From RPQJ01 sp963732415 (GTDB taxonomy: Bacteria > Pseudomonadota > Gammaproteobacteria > Steroidobacterales > Steroidobacteraceae): a stretch of 64,000 nucleotides of DNA. Numbering within the stretch: the stretch's first letter is position 1; each line of letters starts with the position of its first letter. The position numbers were made by a program, and so were the translations under genes. This document shows positions 16,696 through 25,939 of this stretch, one piece after another. The stretch is taken from positions 1 to 64,000 of the forward strand of contig CAVSZK010000021.1 of assembly GCA_963732415.1 (NCBI GenBank). Direction: 5' to 3'. Below the pieces are notes generated by a model. The model did no database searches and was not told the origin of the DNA. It saw nothing but the letters and a program-made list of their open reading frames with translations.

Positions 16696-17688
16696 ATGCA
16701 GCGACTCGAACTCAGGGTGATCGCCGGAGAGGACGTGCGACGTCTGCTGCCCTATGGCGACTGCGTCGACGCCGTCGCATCGGCAATGCGCTCCGTGAGT
16801 GCCGGCAGTACGGTCATGCCATTGCGCCAGGTCATGCGGCTGCCCGGCGGGCGGGGTGCGCTCGGCACGATGCCCGGATACCTCGGCGATCCGGAGTGCT
16901 TCGGCATCAAGCTGCTATCGCTGTTCCCGGGCAATCCCGCCGTGGGGCTGTCTTCGCACCTCGGCCTGTACATGCTCTGCGAGGCCGGCAACGGCCGTCC
17001 GCTGGCGCTTATGGAGGCATCGGCGCTGACCGCCATACGCACCGCCGCCGCCAGCGTCGTGGCGACCCGTGCGCTCGCGCGAGCGAACTCCAGCGTGCTG
17101 GCGATCATCGGCACTGGCGAGGAGGGGCATTCGCACCTCGAGGCGTTCCAGGCGGTAAGACCGTTCGAGCGCCTGCTGGTGTGGGGCCGCAACCCGGCGG
17201 CCGCACGGCGCCTCGCGGATCGGGCGCGAGAACTTGGGATCGGCAGCGCAAGCGTCGTGCCGGGCGTGCCGCAGGCGCTGGCCGAGGCCGATGTCGTCTG
17301 CACAGTAACGGCTTCCCCGGAACCTCTGCTGAGTGGCGCCGACGTTCGTCCGGGAACGCACCTGTGCCTGGTCGGCGCGTCCATCCCTTCGACCAGGGAG
17401 GTCGACGACGCCTGCGTCGCAATGTCGCGGTTCTACGTTGACTACCGGGCGAGCGCGATGGCGCAGGCCGGGGAGCTGCTGCACGCGATAGGTGCGGGCG
17501 TGGTCACCAAGTCGCACGTCGTTGCGGAAATCGGCGAAGTCCTCGCCGGCACCCGGCCCGGCCGCGGGTCGGACGCAGAGGTGACCGTATACAAGTCGCT
17601 GGGCGTGGCGGCACAGGATCTTGCCGCAGCGACCCTGGTCTACCGACGCGCAGTCGAACTCGACATTGGGACGCTGGCAGCTATCTGA
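16696..17688 (+). CDS. Ornithine cyclodeaminase / mu-crystallin family protein
   Basis: Starting at the ATG at 16696 (GGAG upstream) the protein is 330 aa, the usual family length; the frame is open further upstream but without a good ribosome site. Motifs include MPLRQVM, GALGTMPGYLG, the K-containing FGIKLLSLFPGN, the Rossmann loop IGTGEEGHSH and DVVCTVTASPEPL. Members deaminate ornithine to proline or act as imine reductases or alanine dehydrogenases. The cyanophycin genes next door would supply arginine and hence ornithine, but a link is only suggested by position. It overlaps the convergent GGT gene by eight bases. Confidence 0.85.
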   Translation: MQRLELRVIAGEDVRRLLPYGDCVDAVASAMRSVSAGSTVMPLRQVMRLPGGRGALGTMPGYLGDPECFGIKLLSLFPGNPAVGLSSHLGLYMLCEAGNGRPLALMEASALTAIRTAAASVVATRALARANSSVLAIIGTGEEGHSHLEAFQAVRPFERLLVWGRNPAAARRLADRARELGIGSASVVPGVPQALAEADVVCTVTASPEPLLSGADVRPGTHLCLVGASIPSTREVDDACVAMSRFYVDYRASAMAQAGELLHAIGAGVVTKSHVVAEIGEVLAGTRPGRGSDAEVTVYKSLGVAAQDLAAATLVYRRAVELDIGTLAAI

Positions 17689-19438
17689 GCGCGAGTTCGC
17701 GCCACTCACCCTCGCGCCTGGGATCGGCGCCGCCTTCCAGCGCTCCATCCGGTCGCAGGACCACTCCGTGCAGGCCCGATTCCTCGCCGCGGCCGCTCTT
17801 CACGACGACGCCGCGCTCGGCCAGTCCGGCCAGCACCTCGGGCGGGAACCTGGTCACTTCACCGTAGAAATCGGCGCCGCGCGCGAAAAGGTTCGGCAGT
17901 TCTATGGCCTGCTGCATCGAAAGCCCCCAATCCAGCAGACCGACGATTGCCTTGGCGTTATAGGCGAGGATCGAAGAGCCGCCGGGCGATCCGAGCGCCG
18001 CGAGGAATCGACCTCCATGGTCCAGCACGATGACGGGAGACATTGAGGAGCGCGGGCGCTTGCCTGGCGCAACTGCATTGGCGACTGGCTTACCGTCCTC
18101 TACTGCGCGGAAAGAGAAGTCGGTGAGCTGGTTGTTCAGGAAAAATCCGTCGACAGCGCGACCCGACCCGAATATCGACTCGACCGTGGTCGTCATCGAA
18201 ACGACGTCACCGTCGCTGTCCACGACCACGAAGTGACTGGTTCCCGCAGCCTCGTCCGTAGAATCGCGGCCGAGGCGCGCGGTGAGGTCCGGCGGGAGTC
18301 CCGCCACGGGCGGCGAGCCGGCCCGGCTGCCGATCAAGGCCGCGCGGCTGGCGACGTAGTCAGGGTCGAGCAGACCGCTCACCGGGACCGCTACGAATGC
18401 CGGGTCGGCGACGTACTGGTCGCGGTCTGCGTACATGAGTCGGCTGGCCTCCGCGAAAAGGAACCACGCTTCTGGATCAGCCGCACTGCGCGACCCGATG
18501 TCCGTCCGCTCCAGGATCGCGAGCATCTGGAGCAGCGATACACCGCTCGATGGCGGCGGCGGCACGCACACGACGTACACGCGGTATGGCCGGCATAGCG
18601 GGTCGGCGGCGTGCGGGCGGTAGCTGGCGAGATCGGCGGTCGTCATCGTCCCGGGACGCGGCTGGTCGTGTGTACGTGCGACGATCTTCCCGGCAATTGG
18701 TCCCTCGAGCAGTGCGCGCGACCCATCGAGGGCGATCGTGCGCAGCGTCCGCGCGTACGCGGAATTGAGCAGCGTTTCCCCGGCCTGCACTGGCGTACCG
18801 TCGGGTCGCGAGAACAGTGCGCGGGCGTCCCGAGAGCCGGCCTGCGGGAAATTGCCGTTCGCGAATCGGGCCAGCCGCTTCGGCACGATGAAGCCCTGGT
18901 CGGCCGCCTGCGTCGTGGTCCCGAACAGGTCGCGCCACGGCAGGCGGCCGAAGCGTTCGTGGGCCAGCCCGAGCATCGCGATTGCGCCGGGCGCGCCCGT
19001 GGACCGCCCACTCGTGACTGCGTCGGCATACGAAAGCGGCTTGCCGTCCTCGCCGATGAACATGTCGGGCGTCGCACCTGCCGGTGCCGTCTCCCGTCCG
19101 TCGAACGCCGTGAGCTTGCCGGTCTTGCCGTCGAAGTACACGAGGAAGGCGCCGCCGCCGAGCCCCGAACTCTGCGGCTCCACGAGACCCAGTGTGGCCT
19201 GTACCGCGACCGCGGCATCCACTGCGGATCCACCGCGACGCAGGACCGCGAGACCCGCCTCGACTGCGAGCGGATTCGCGGCGGCGACTCCGGCTCGGGA
19301 CGTCGCCTGCGCGGAGTCGGCCCGGACTGCCGAAGCTGAGTTCCTGGCGTCGATGCCGGGCGCGTGCTGGCAGGCAGCCAGCGCGAGCGCGGCGGATAGC
19401 AGGAAACCTGCGGCGGGAACTGCCGTTCGGATCATCAT
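17681..19438 (-). CDS. ggt: Gamma-glutamyltransferase (gamma-glutamyltranspeptidase)
   Basis: The 585-aa precursor begins with a lipoprotein-type signal (LALAAC, Cys23). It contains the GGT large-subunit signature EPQSSGLGGGAFLVY, the DGRETAP strand and the autocleavage site before Thr400 (AAGTSHFVVVD), followed by the SIFGSGRAV and PRSSMSPVI small-subunit motifs. The enzyme self-cleaves and transfers or hydrolyses gamma-glutamyl groups from glutathione and related peptides in the periplasm or outer envelope. The lipobox suggests membrane anchoring. Its 3' end overlaps the ornithine cyclodeaminase-like gene on the other strand. Confidence 0.95.
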   Translation of the reverse strand: MMIRTAVPAAGFLLSAALALAACQHAPGIDARNSASAVRADSAQATSRAGVAAANPLAVEAGLAVLRRGGSAVDAAVAVQATLGLVEPQSSGLGGGAFLVYFDGKTGKLTAFDGRETAPAGATPDMFIGEDGKPLSYADAVTSGRSTGAPGAIAMLGLAHERFGRLPWRDLFGTTTQAADQGFIVPKRLARFANGNFPQAGSRDARALFSRPDGTPVQAGETLLNSAYARTLRTIALDGSRALLEGPIAGKIVARTHDQPRPGTMTTADLASYRPHAADPLCRPYRVYVVCVPPPPSSGVSLLQMLAILERTDIGSRSAADPEAWFLFAEASRLMYADRDQYVADPAFVAVPVSGLLDPDYVASRAALIGSRAGSPPVAGLPPDLTARLGRDSTDEAAGTSHFVVVDSDGDVVSMTTTVESIFGSGRAVDGFFLNNQLTDFSFRAVEDGKPVANAVAPGKRPRSSMSPVIVLDHGGRFLAALGSPGGSSILAYNAKAIVGLLDWGLSMQQAIELPNLFARGADFYGEVTRFPPEVLAGLAERGVVVKSGRGEESGLHGVVLRPDGALEGGADPRREGEWRELALR

Positions 19439-19540
19439 CGGGACCTGGTGCCGTGTCGGGGCCGACAGCTTAGCCCGGTTCGTAATAGAGTCGCGAGTTC
19501 ATGTGCGGACAATTGCCCGTGACCAGGAGCGTTAACGTCA

Positions 19541-20134
19541 GTGCTGCCATTCTCCGAAGCCGCCGAACGCAACAGGCAACCGATTCTGGAAATGCTGCGC
19601 GGGGTGCTGGTTCATCGGCGACATGTCGTAGAGATCGGTGCCGGGACCGGTCAGCACGCGGTGCATTTCGCCCGCGAGCTGCCGCACCTGCAATGGCAGC
19701 CGACCGATCGCGCGGAGTACCTGCCTGGACTTGCCGCGCGCATTGCGCTGGAAGGGTCGGCGAACCTGCACCCACCGATCGAACTGGACGTCGCGCAACC
19801 GGACTGGCCGTCGCTCACCGCCGACGCGGTGTACAGCGCCAACACGCTGCACATCATGTCCTGGCCCGAGGTGGAGGCCTTCTTTTGCGGAGTCGGCCGT
19901 ATTCTCCGCGAGGGCGGCGTGCTGGCCGTGTACGGTCCGTTCCGTTACGGGGGATCCTTCACCACGGGGAGCAATGCAGCGTTCGACCGGTCGCTGCGCG
20001 ACCGCGATCCTGCGAGTGGAATCCGCGACTTCGAAGGCGTGAACGCCCTTGCCGCCGCGCAGGGACTCGAGTTGCAGGCAGACCACGCGATGCCCGCCAA
20101 CAACCAGCTGCTGACCTGGGTTCAGAACTCGTAG
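19541..20134 (+). CDS. DUF938 SAM-dependent methyltransferase-like protein
   Basis: The 197-aa protein starts at GTG 19541. It has the DUF938 start PFSEAAERNRQPIL, the SAM-binding motif VEIGAGTGQHAVHFA, the SANTLHIMSW motif and YGPFRYGG, all typical of the family. It is a Rossmann-fold class I methyltransferase by sequence; substrate unknown. An AGGAG lies 12 bases before the start, slightly far. Its last 13 bases overlap the convergent TonB-receptor gene. Confidence 0.88.
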   Translation: MLPFSEAAERNRQPILEMLRGVLVHRRHVVEIGAGTGQHAVHFARELPHLQWQPTDRAEYLPGLAARIALEGSANLHPPIELDVAQPDWPSLTADAVYSANTLHIMSWPEVEAFFCGVGRILREGGVLAVYGPFRYGGSFTTGSNAAFDRSLRDRDPASGIRDFEGVNALAAAQGLELQADHAMPANNQLLTWVQNS

Positions 20135-22176
20135 TCGAGGGTCACCAGGCAGTCGAAACCCGGCGCGTCGAGCCCGGAGCCGAATTCCCGGTAGCGGCGA
20201 TCGCCGAGATTGGCGAGCCGCACCGACGCACTGAAAGCATCCGAGACCTGCCACGCGCCACGCAGGTTCCACGTGACCCATCCGGCCGTGCCGCCCGGTT
20301 CGATGCGAGGGTCGATTTCGTCGCGCGGACTGTAGCGGTCCTGTGAGCCCGCATACATCAGGTACGCCTCGAGCGACAGGTCGGTGCGTGCGTCCCAGGT
20401 CAGGCCCGCAGCGCCGAAGACTGGCGGAATCCGGTCGGCCGGCGTCTCGGTGCCTTCGACGGTCTCGTTGCCACGCGTCCACGTTGCCGTCGCATACCAG
20501 CCGAAGTCGTCACGCAGCCTGCCATTAAGGCCGGCCTCGATGCCGACGAGGTCCAGCCTGGATGCATTGCGGTTCTGGACGACCAGTCGACCCGAGTCCG
20601 TCACCTCGCCGGTTAGCACGGCGGTGATCTTGTCGGAATAGCGGGACACGTATCCGACCAGTTCTCCCTGCAGCCGGTTGCCGCCCAGTTTCACGCCGGC
20701 GTCGAGCGTGGTCACGGTCTCCGAGTCCAGGTCCGGATTGGGAATGTTGAAGCGATTGCCCGGGCGGTCGCCGAATGTGCCGAGATCGAAGACGTTGGGT
20801 GCACGGAATCCGCGGCCGAGGTTGGCAACGAGGCGCACGTCGTCGCGCACGGCGTAGGCCACGCTCAGGTTGCCGCTCCAGTCATCGCCGTCAACGGTCG
20901 TACCGACGCTGGCACCGCTCGGCGGAAGCCGGGTCTCGATGCTGCTCCAGCGCAGGCCAGCGATGACGTCCATGCGGTCGTTCACCGACCAGTCGTCCAC
21001 CGCGAACACTCCGTACTGCTGCATCGTGGAGCCGTCCGGGAAGCGCGGAGGGCGCTCGGTCACTGCTCCGGTGACGAGGTTGGCGCGCACCCGCGAGGAG
21101 TCCACCGTGTCGTCATAGTAGTCGGCGCCGTAGGTCAGGTAGTGGCCGCCCGACAGCGCCTTGCCCGCCTGGAACGTCAGCCCCCAGGTCGTGTCGCTGT
21201 TCTTTTCCCTGTCCTGGTTGTCCGAGCCGTAGTCACGCGTGCGACGGTCGTCCACGATCTCCTGACGACCAACGTGCGCCTCCGCATCGTCCCACAGCGC
21301 AGTCTCATCGGTGCCGCGCCAGCGCAGCTGCACGAAATCGCGGCGCTGCGGCTCGAAGTAGAACAGGGCCGAGCCCGGCTGTGTCTGCCCGAAACCCGGG
21401 GTGAGTTCGTCGTAGCGTGGTGTCTTCGGCTGCTCCGAGTACTGTACCGAGGCCATGATCTCGTGGCCCGGCGCGACGTCGGTGCGCAGCTTGAAGTCTG
21501 CCGCGCGCGCGCTGAAGCTCGTGTAAGGAAGTGTCTCGCCGCCGCCCACTCGCCGGTCACCGACGCTCTGGTAGGTTGCACCGCCGCTGATCGCAAGGCC
21601 GGCGCGCCCTGCGGCGGCCTCGGCGCGGGAGAGGGTCGAATTGTCGGCGCTGCCGTAGATGGTCCGCAGCCGGCCGCCGGAGGACCAGCTGTCGGCGGTG
21701 AATCCGGGTTCTTTCGACAGCATCTGCACCACGCCGCCCATCGCGTCGCTGCCGTGCAACGATGACATCGGGCCGCGCACGACTTCCAGCTGACCGAGCA
21801 TCTGGCTGTCCACCAGCGCGATGTACTGGTTCGGTGCATTGCGGAAGATCGCGTTGTTCAGCCGGAAGCCGTCGACCAGCTGCAGGACCTCCGAGCCCTT
21901 GAGCCCACGCACGATGACCACACCCTGCCCGGGTGTCGTCTGCTGGACGTAGGTGCCGGTGCGACCTCGCAGCAGGTCCATGACGGTCTGTGGCGTCGAG
22001 GCGCGGATCTCCTCGACCTGGAGCACGTTGGTTGCAACCGGCACGTCGAAAGCCGGTTCCGGTCGCCTGGTCGCAGTGACCAGGATGACCTCGAGCGGCT
22101 CGGCCTGTTCGGCAGCGTCGGCGAACGGCGCCGGCAGCGTGGCCAGCGCGGCCAGCGCTACCGAAGCCGCCCGCAT
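20122..22176 (-). CDS. TonB-dependent outer-membrane receptor
   Basis: The 684-aa precursor has a signal peptide ending near ADAAEQ, a TonB-box-like stretch (ILVTATR), a plug domain (about 40-155, with VIVRGLKGSEVLQLVDGFR and RGPMSSLHGSDAMGGVV) and a 22-strand barrel ending in the aromatic Phe needed for BAM insertion (LDYEF). The plug and barrel style resemble receptors for haem, cobalamin or siderophores. A cobalamin-dependent pathway lies 8 kb away, but nothing in the sequence fixes the ligand. It precedes no other uptake genes. No riboswitch was recognised in front of it; htpX lies immediately upstream. Confidence 0.92.
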   Translation of the reverse strand: MRAASVALAALATLPAPFADAAEQAEPLEVILVTATRRPEPAFDVPVATNVLQVEEIRASTPQTVMDLLRGRTGTYVQQTTPGQGVVIVRGLKGSEVLQLVDGFRLNNAIFRNAPNQYIALVDSQMLGQLEVVRGPMSSLHGSDAMGGVVQMLSKEPGFTADSWSSGGRLRTIYGSADNSTLSRAEAAAGRAGLAISGGATYQSVGDRRVGGGETLPYTSFSARAADFKLRTDVAPGHEIMASVQYSEQPKTPRYDELTPGFGQTQPGSALFYFEPQRRDFVQLRWRGTDETALWDDAEAHVGRQEIVDDRRTRDYGSDNQDREKNSDTTWGLTFQAGKALSGGHYLTYGADYYDDTVDSSRVRANLVTGAVTERPPRFPDGSTMQQYGVFAVDDWSVNDRMDVIAGLRWSSIETRLPPSGASVGTTVDGDDWSGNLSVAYAVRDDVRLVANLGRGFRAPNVFDLGTFGDRPGNRFNIPNPDLDSETVTTLDAGVKLGGNRLQGELVGYVSRYSDKITAVLTGEVTDSGRLVVQNRNASRLDLVGIEAGLNGRLRDDFGWYATATWTRGNETVEGTETPADRIPPVFGAAGLTWDARTDLSLEAYLMYAGSQDRYSPRDEIDPRIEPGGTAGWVTWNLRGAWQVSDAFSASVRLANLGDRRYREFGSGLDAPGFDCLVTLDYEF

Positions 22177-22197
22177 CGAGATTGAGCCGATGTGCGG

Positions 22198-23064
22198 CTA
22201 TTGAGGCAGCTGCAGGGCCGCGATGCGCTGCTCGATCGGCGGGTGTGTCGAGAACAGGGCCATGAACCCCGGCTTGTCGTTGATGCCCAGGGCCTTGATG
22301 GACTCGGGCAGCGCTGTGGGCTCGATGCCGCCGAGGCGCTTGAGCGCGCCGATCATCGGCGCGGGCGTCCCGAGAAGTCCCGCGGAAGCTGCGTCGGCGC
22401 GGAACTCGCGGCGGCGCGAGAACCAGGCGACGATCATCGACGCGGCAATGCCGAACAGGATCTGGCAGACGATGACGGTGATGAAGTAGCCAGGCCCGGT
22501 TCCTCGATCGTTGTTGAAGATGGCCCTGTCCACGATCGAGCCGACGATCCGCGACAGGAATATGACGAAGGTGTTGAGCACGCCCTGGATCAACGTGAGC
22601 GTGACCATGTCGCCGTTCGCGACATGGCCGATTTCGTGGCCAAGAACCGCCTCGACCTCCTGGCGGTTCATGGTCTGCAGCAGGCCGGTCGAGACCGCGA
22701 CCAGCGCTGAATTGCGGAAAGCGCCAGTGGCGAAGGCGTTCGGCGGGCCGTCGTACATCGCGACCTCGGGCATGCCGATGCCGGCCCGGTCGGCCAGCTT
22801 GCGTACCGTTTCGACCAGCCAGCGTTGAGTCTCCCCTTCAGAACCGGTGATGACCGTTGCGCCGGTCGATCTCTTGGCGATGAACTTCGACATCAGCAGC
22901 GAAATGATCGCGCCGGCAAAGCCGACCACTGCCGAGAACGCAAGCAGCGGACCCATGCCGCCCTGGTTCGCCATCGCCTGGTCGATGCCCAGGACCCTGA
23001 GCACGATGGAAATGACTGCCAGCACAGCAATGTTGGTGGCTATGAGGAGGAGAATTCGCTTCAT
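22198..23064 (-). CDS. htpX: Membrane zinc protease HtpX
   Basis: From the MKRILLL start at 23064 the protein is 288 aa, the standard HtpX length. It has two N-terminal helices, the zinc motif HEIGH (His143, Glu144, His147), two further helices around 155-215 and the third-ligand region REFRADAAS. HtpX degrades damaged inner-membrane proteins along with FtsH. A start 12 bases upstream is possible but less typical. The TonB receptor follows 21 bases downstream on the same strand. Confidence 0.96.
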   Translation of the reverse strand: MKRILLLIATNIAVLAVISIVLRVLGIDQAMANQGGMGPLLAFSAVVGFAGAIISLLMSKFIAKRSTGATVITGSEGETQRWLVETVRKLADRAGIGMPEVAMYDGPPNAFATGAFRNSALVAVSTGLLQTMNRQEVEAVLGHEIGHVANGDMVTLTLIQGVLNTFVIFLSRIVGSIVDRAIFNNDRGTGPGYFITVIVCQILFGIAASMIVAWFSRRREFRADAASAGLLGTPAPMIGALKRLGGIEPTALPESIKALGINDKPGFMALFSTHPPIEQRIAALQLPQ

Positions 23065-23165
23065 CGATGGCTCCAATCCGGGTGGGTTCGTGTGTACGGC
23101 AGGCGAAGTTTCTCACGAAACCCGTCCTTCCAGAGAGCCCCAGCATGGTGCCCGTTCCAGACGAT

Positions 23166-23801
23166 TCAAGGCCTGCGCGCCGCGAGATAATGAGCCCACA
23201 GCATCCGGGCGGCGACCGATCGCCATGGAGCCCAATGCCTTGCCAGCTGCAGCTGTTCGTCCGCCCGGGGCAGGCGTTTCAAGCGTTTCAGGTCCCGCAA
23301 AGCCACGGCAAGCGCCAGGTCGCCCGTGGGCCAGACATCCGGCCGCCTGAGGGCCATCAGCCGGTAGACGTCCACGCTCCAGGGGCCGAGTCCTGGCACG
23401 GCCAGCAGCATCTTGCGCCCAACCTGGTCGTCGGCTCGCGCCACGGCGGTCAGGTCGAGGCTGCCGTCCAGCAGGCGCTGCGCCAGCCCGTGGCAGTAAC
23501 CGGCCTTCTGGCGCGTGAGCCCGAATTCGCGGAGGCTGGCTACCGATGACGCGGCGACGTGCTCGGCGCTCATGCCGCCGAGGTGCGCATCGAGCCGTCG
23601 ATACATCGTTCGCGCGGCCGCAAGCGATACCTGCTGCTCGAGGATGATCCGAACCAGCGTCGCGAAGCCCGGTCGGCGGCCCCACATTGGAGGCGTGCCG
23701 AGTTCCGCGCGGATTCCGGCAAGCAGCCGGTCGCGCGAGGCGAGTTCGCTGGTCGCGTACCACAGGGTCTGTCGCGTGAGCGATCGCGGGGCGTATTGCA
23801 T
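23166..23801 (-). CDS. HhH-GPD DNA glycosylase (AlkA-like 3-methyladenine glycosylase)
   Basis: The 211-aa protein has the HhH-GPD core: a LVRIILEQQVSLAAA helix, the hairpin VPGLGPWSVDVYRL and the catalytic Asp in WPTGD. This combination matches AlkA-type base-excision enzymes that remove alkylated purines; the N-terminal TBP-like domain of E. coli AlkA is missing, so it is the short form. It stands alone between htpX and the REC-GGDEF-EAL gene, all on the minus strand. Confidence 0.88.
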   Translation of the reverse strand: MQYAPRSLTRQTLWYATSELASRDRLLAGIRAELGTPPMWGRRPGFATLVRIILEQQVSLAAARTMYRRLDAHLGGMSAEHVAASSVASLREFGLTRQKAGYCHGLAQRLLDGSLDLTAVARADDQVGRKMLLAVPGLGPWSVDVYRLMALRRPDVWPTGDLALAVALRDLKRLKRLPRADEQLQLARHWAPWRSVAARMLWAHYLAARRP

Positions 23802-23876
23802 CGGAGCTGGCAGGTCGTGGCGGACCGGATGGCCGGCGCCGAGTCTACCGGGGCGCTTGGCCCGCGTCGTGCAGGC

Positions 23877-25802
23877 CTATCCTGCGAGCGTCCGCAGTCG
23901 CATCGTGCGACTGGTGTCGGTGCTGGCCTGGAGGCGCTGGAGCAGCTGGGTCGCCTCATCGGCGGGCAGAGGCTGGCTAAGCAGGTAACCCTGCACCTCG
24001 TTGCACTGCAGTTCCTGGAGGTCGAGCAACTGCGAGAAGTCCTCGACGCCCTCGGCCACCACCTGCAGGCCGAGCGCCCTGGCCATCGAGACGATAGCTC
24101 CGACAATCGCGGCCCGCCTGCCGAACGGGTCGACGCTGTGCACGAGCGCGCGGTCTATCTTGAGCCGGTTGACGGCAATTGACACCAGGCGCCCGAGGTT
24201 GGAATGGCCAACTCCGAAGTCGTCAATCGCGATGGACACGCCGGTCGTGCGCAGCGAAGCGAGTATTTCGGTCGTTCGCTCGTCGTCGCTCATCGCAAGC
24301 GACTCGGTGATCTCGAGTTCCAGTCGCGAGGGGTTGAGACCGGTATCGCGCAGTACGTCGTTGACCAGGCGACAGAATCCCGGCTCATTGAACTGGGAAG
24401 GCGAGACGTTGACCGCGACGCGGCCCGCCTGAAGGTCCATGTCCTGCCAATCCCTGAACTGGCGGCACGCCGTGCGAAGTGCCCACTCGCCGATCTGCGT
24501 GATCAGCCCCATCTCCTCGGCCAGCGGAATGAATTCCTCCGGCGAGACACTGCCGAGTTCGTCGTCAGTCCAGCGCAACAGTGCTTCGACACCCGAAATG
24601 CAGCCGGTGCTGAGGTCAAACTGCGGCTGGTAGCACAGCGTGAATCCGTCCCGTGCCAGCGCGCGCTGCAGCCGTTGCTCGAGCCTGAATCGTGATTGCG
24701 AGCCTTCCTTCATCGTCGCATTGAAGTACTCGATCTTGCCGCGACCCTGCCGTTTTGCCGTGTACATGGCGATGCCCGCCTGGCGGAGCAGGGCGTCCTC
24801 GTCCACGCTGTCCGTCGGGTAGACCGCAACGCCGATGCTGGCTGTCAGCATGACCGACGTGGCTCCCGCGTCGGCCACCGTGAGCATCGGGCTGGTCAGT
24901 TGCTGCGCGATCGACTCTATGCGTGCCGGGTCGTCGGCCGCGTGCAGCAGGACGACGAACTGGTCGCTGCCAAGACGGGCGAGCTCGAAACTGGGGTCGG
25001 GCAGGGTGTTATCGCCGGCGACGCTGTCGCCGCGCACGATTTCGCCCAGGCGTCCTGCGACGCGCTTCAGCATGGCGTCGCCGGCGGCCTGGCCGAGGGC
25101 GTCGTTGACACACCGGAAGCTGTCCAGGTCGAGGTACAGCAGGGCCATCGTGCCACCATCCCGCCCGGCAGCTGCGACCGCGTCCCGGAGGCGGGCAACA
25201 AACTGGGTACGGCTGGGCAGTCCGGTAAGGCTGTCGTACTCGGCCAGTTCGGTCACGCGTCGATTGAAGCTTGCGTGTCTTTCGCCGAGGGCCAGAGCCA
25301 TCTGCCGGACCTCGTGTGGGTTCAGTGGCTTCGGCAGGTAGAACAACTTGTCGGCTGGCGGGACGCTGCGTCCGAACTTGAGCGGGTTGACTTCGGAATC
25401 AGCCACGCAGATGACGATTTCTATCTTCTGGTCCCGTTCCCGGATTCTCTGCGCGGCCCAGAGGCCGTCCAGGGACAGTGGCAGGTGTGAGTCCAGGAAC
25501 ACGACGTCGAATGGCGCGCTTGCCGCATTCGCGTCACGCACGGCGGCGACCGCTTCGACCGCCCCACTGCAATACGTGGCGCGGAATTTCCGGTGCCTGA
25601 GCGACTGCCTGGCCAGCAGCGCCGGGCTCCCACCCGAATCCAGCAGGCGTGTTCGCAGCCCGTCGAGCACGACGCCGCCCAGTTCCCCGGGCAGCGGGTC
25701 GAAAACCAGCCGATAGGCGTCGAGCACGTCCGGCTCGTCGTCTACGACGAGCACGCGAATCGGGGCGGCGTTGCTTGGAACCATCCTGGTTTTCTTGCTC
25801 AC
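23877..25802 (-). CDS. REC-GGDEF-EAL cyclic-di-GMP signalling protein (likely phosphodiesterase)
   Basis: The 641-aa protein has a receiver domain (about 15-165, acidic pair Asp21/Asp22, candidate acceptor Asp104, Lys158 in PKP), a GGDEF-type domain whose active motif is degenerate (GSDQF at 278-282), and an EAL domain with Glu406-Ala-Leu, NVSPSQF, LEITES, DDFGVG and AEGVED intact. It should therefore hydrolyse rather than make c-di-GMP, with the GGDEF domain perhaps binding GTP. The receiver has about 40 extra residues between its acidic pair and acceptor Asp. The start is GTG; ATG at 25784 is the alternative. Confidence 0.9.
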   Translation of the reverse strand: MSKKTRMVPSNAAPIRVLVVDDEPDVLDAYRLVFDPLPGELGGVVLDGLRTRLLDSGGSPALLARQSLRHRKFRATYCSGAVEAVAAVRDANAASAPFDVVFLDSHLPLSLDGLWAAQRIRERDQKIEIVICVADSEVNPLKFGRSVPPADKLFYLPKPLNPHEVRQMALALGERHASFNRRVTELAEYDSLTGLPSRTQFVARLRDAVAAAGRDGGTMALLYLDLDSFRCVNDALGQAAGDAMLKRVAGRLGEIVRGDSVAGDNTLPDPSFELARLGSDQFVVLLHAADDPARIESIAQQLTSPMLTVADAGATSVMLTASIGVAVYPTDSVDEDALLRQAGIAMYTAKRQGRGKIEYFNATMKEGSQSRFRLEQRLQRALARDGFTLCYQPQFDLSTGCISGVEALLRWTDDELGSVSPEEFIPLAEEMGLITQIGEWALRTACRQFRDWQDMDLQAGRVAVNVSPSQFNEPGFCRLVNDVLRDTGLNPSRLELEITESLAMSDDERTTEILASLRTTGVSIAIDDFGVGHSNLGRLVSIAVNRLKIDRALVHSVDPFGRRAAIVGAIVSMARALGLQVVAEGVEDFSQLLDLQELQCNEVQGYLLSQPLPADEATQLLQRLQASTDTSRTMRLRTLAG

Positions 25803-25808
25803 GCAATG

Positions 25809-25829
25809 CCAACCCGGACCTCGGGTTGG
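25809..25829 (-). other. Hairpin just upstream of the REC-GGDEF-EAL start
   Basis: On the minus strand CCAACCCG and CGGGTTGG form a perfect eight-pair stem with a five-base loop AGGTC, ending six bases before the GTG start. The loop carries an AGG, so the structure could present or hide the ribosome site. A regulatory role is speculative. Confidence 0.3.
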
Positions 25830-25939
25830 TCGTGGAGGGCAAAGTAGCCCGACGTCGCGGGCGGGGAAGTGATCTGGGTCACGGAATCCGGGCTGTCCGA
25901 CGCTGGCGCACCGCGGCAGGCGCCAACCGTGTCACTTGA

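Noticed and set aside
19542..22176. Cobalamin riboswitch before the TonB receptor, given the B12 pathway nearby
   Set aside because: Only about 20 bases separate the receptor from htpX upstream, leaving no room for a B12 riboswitch, and no B12-box was seen.
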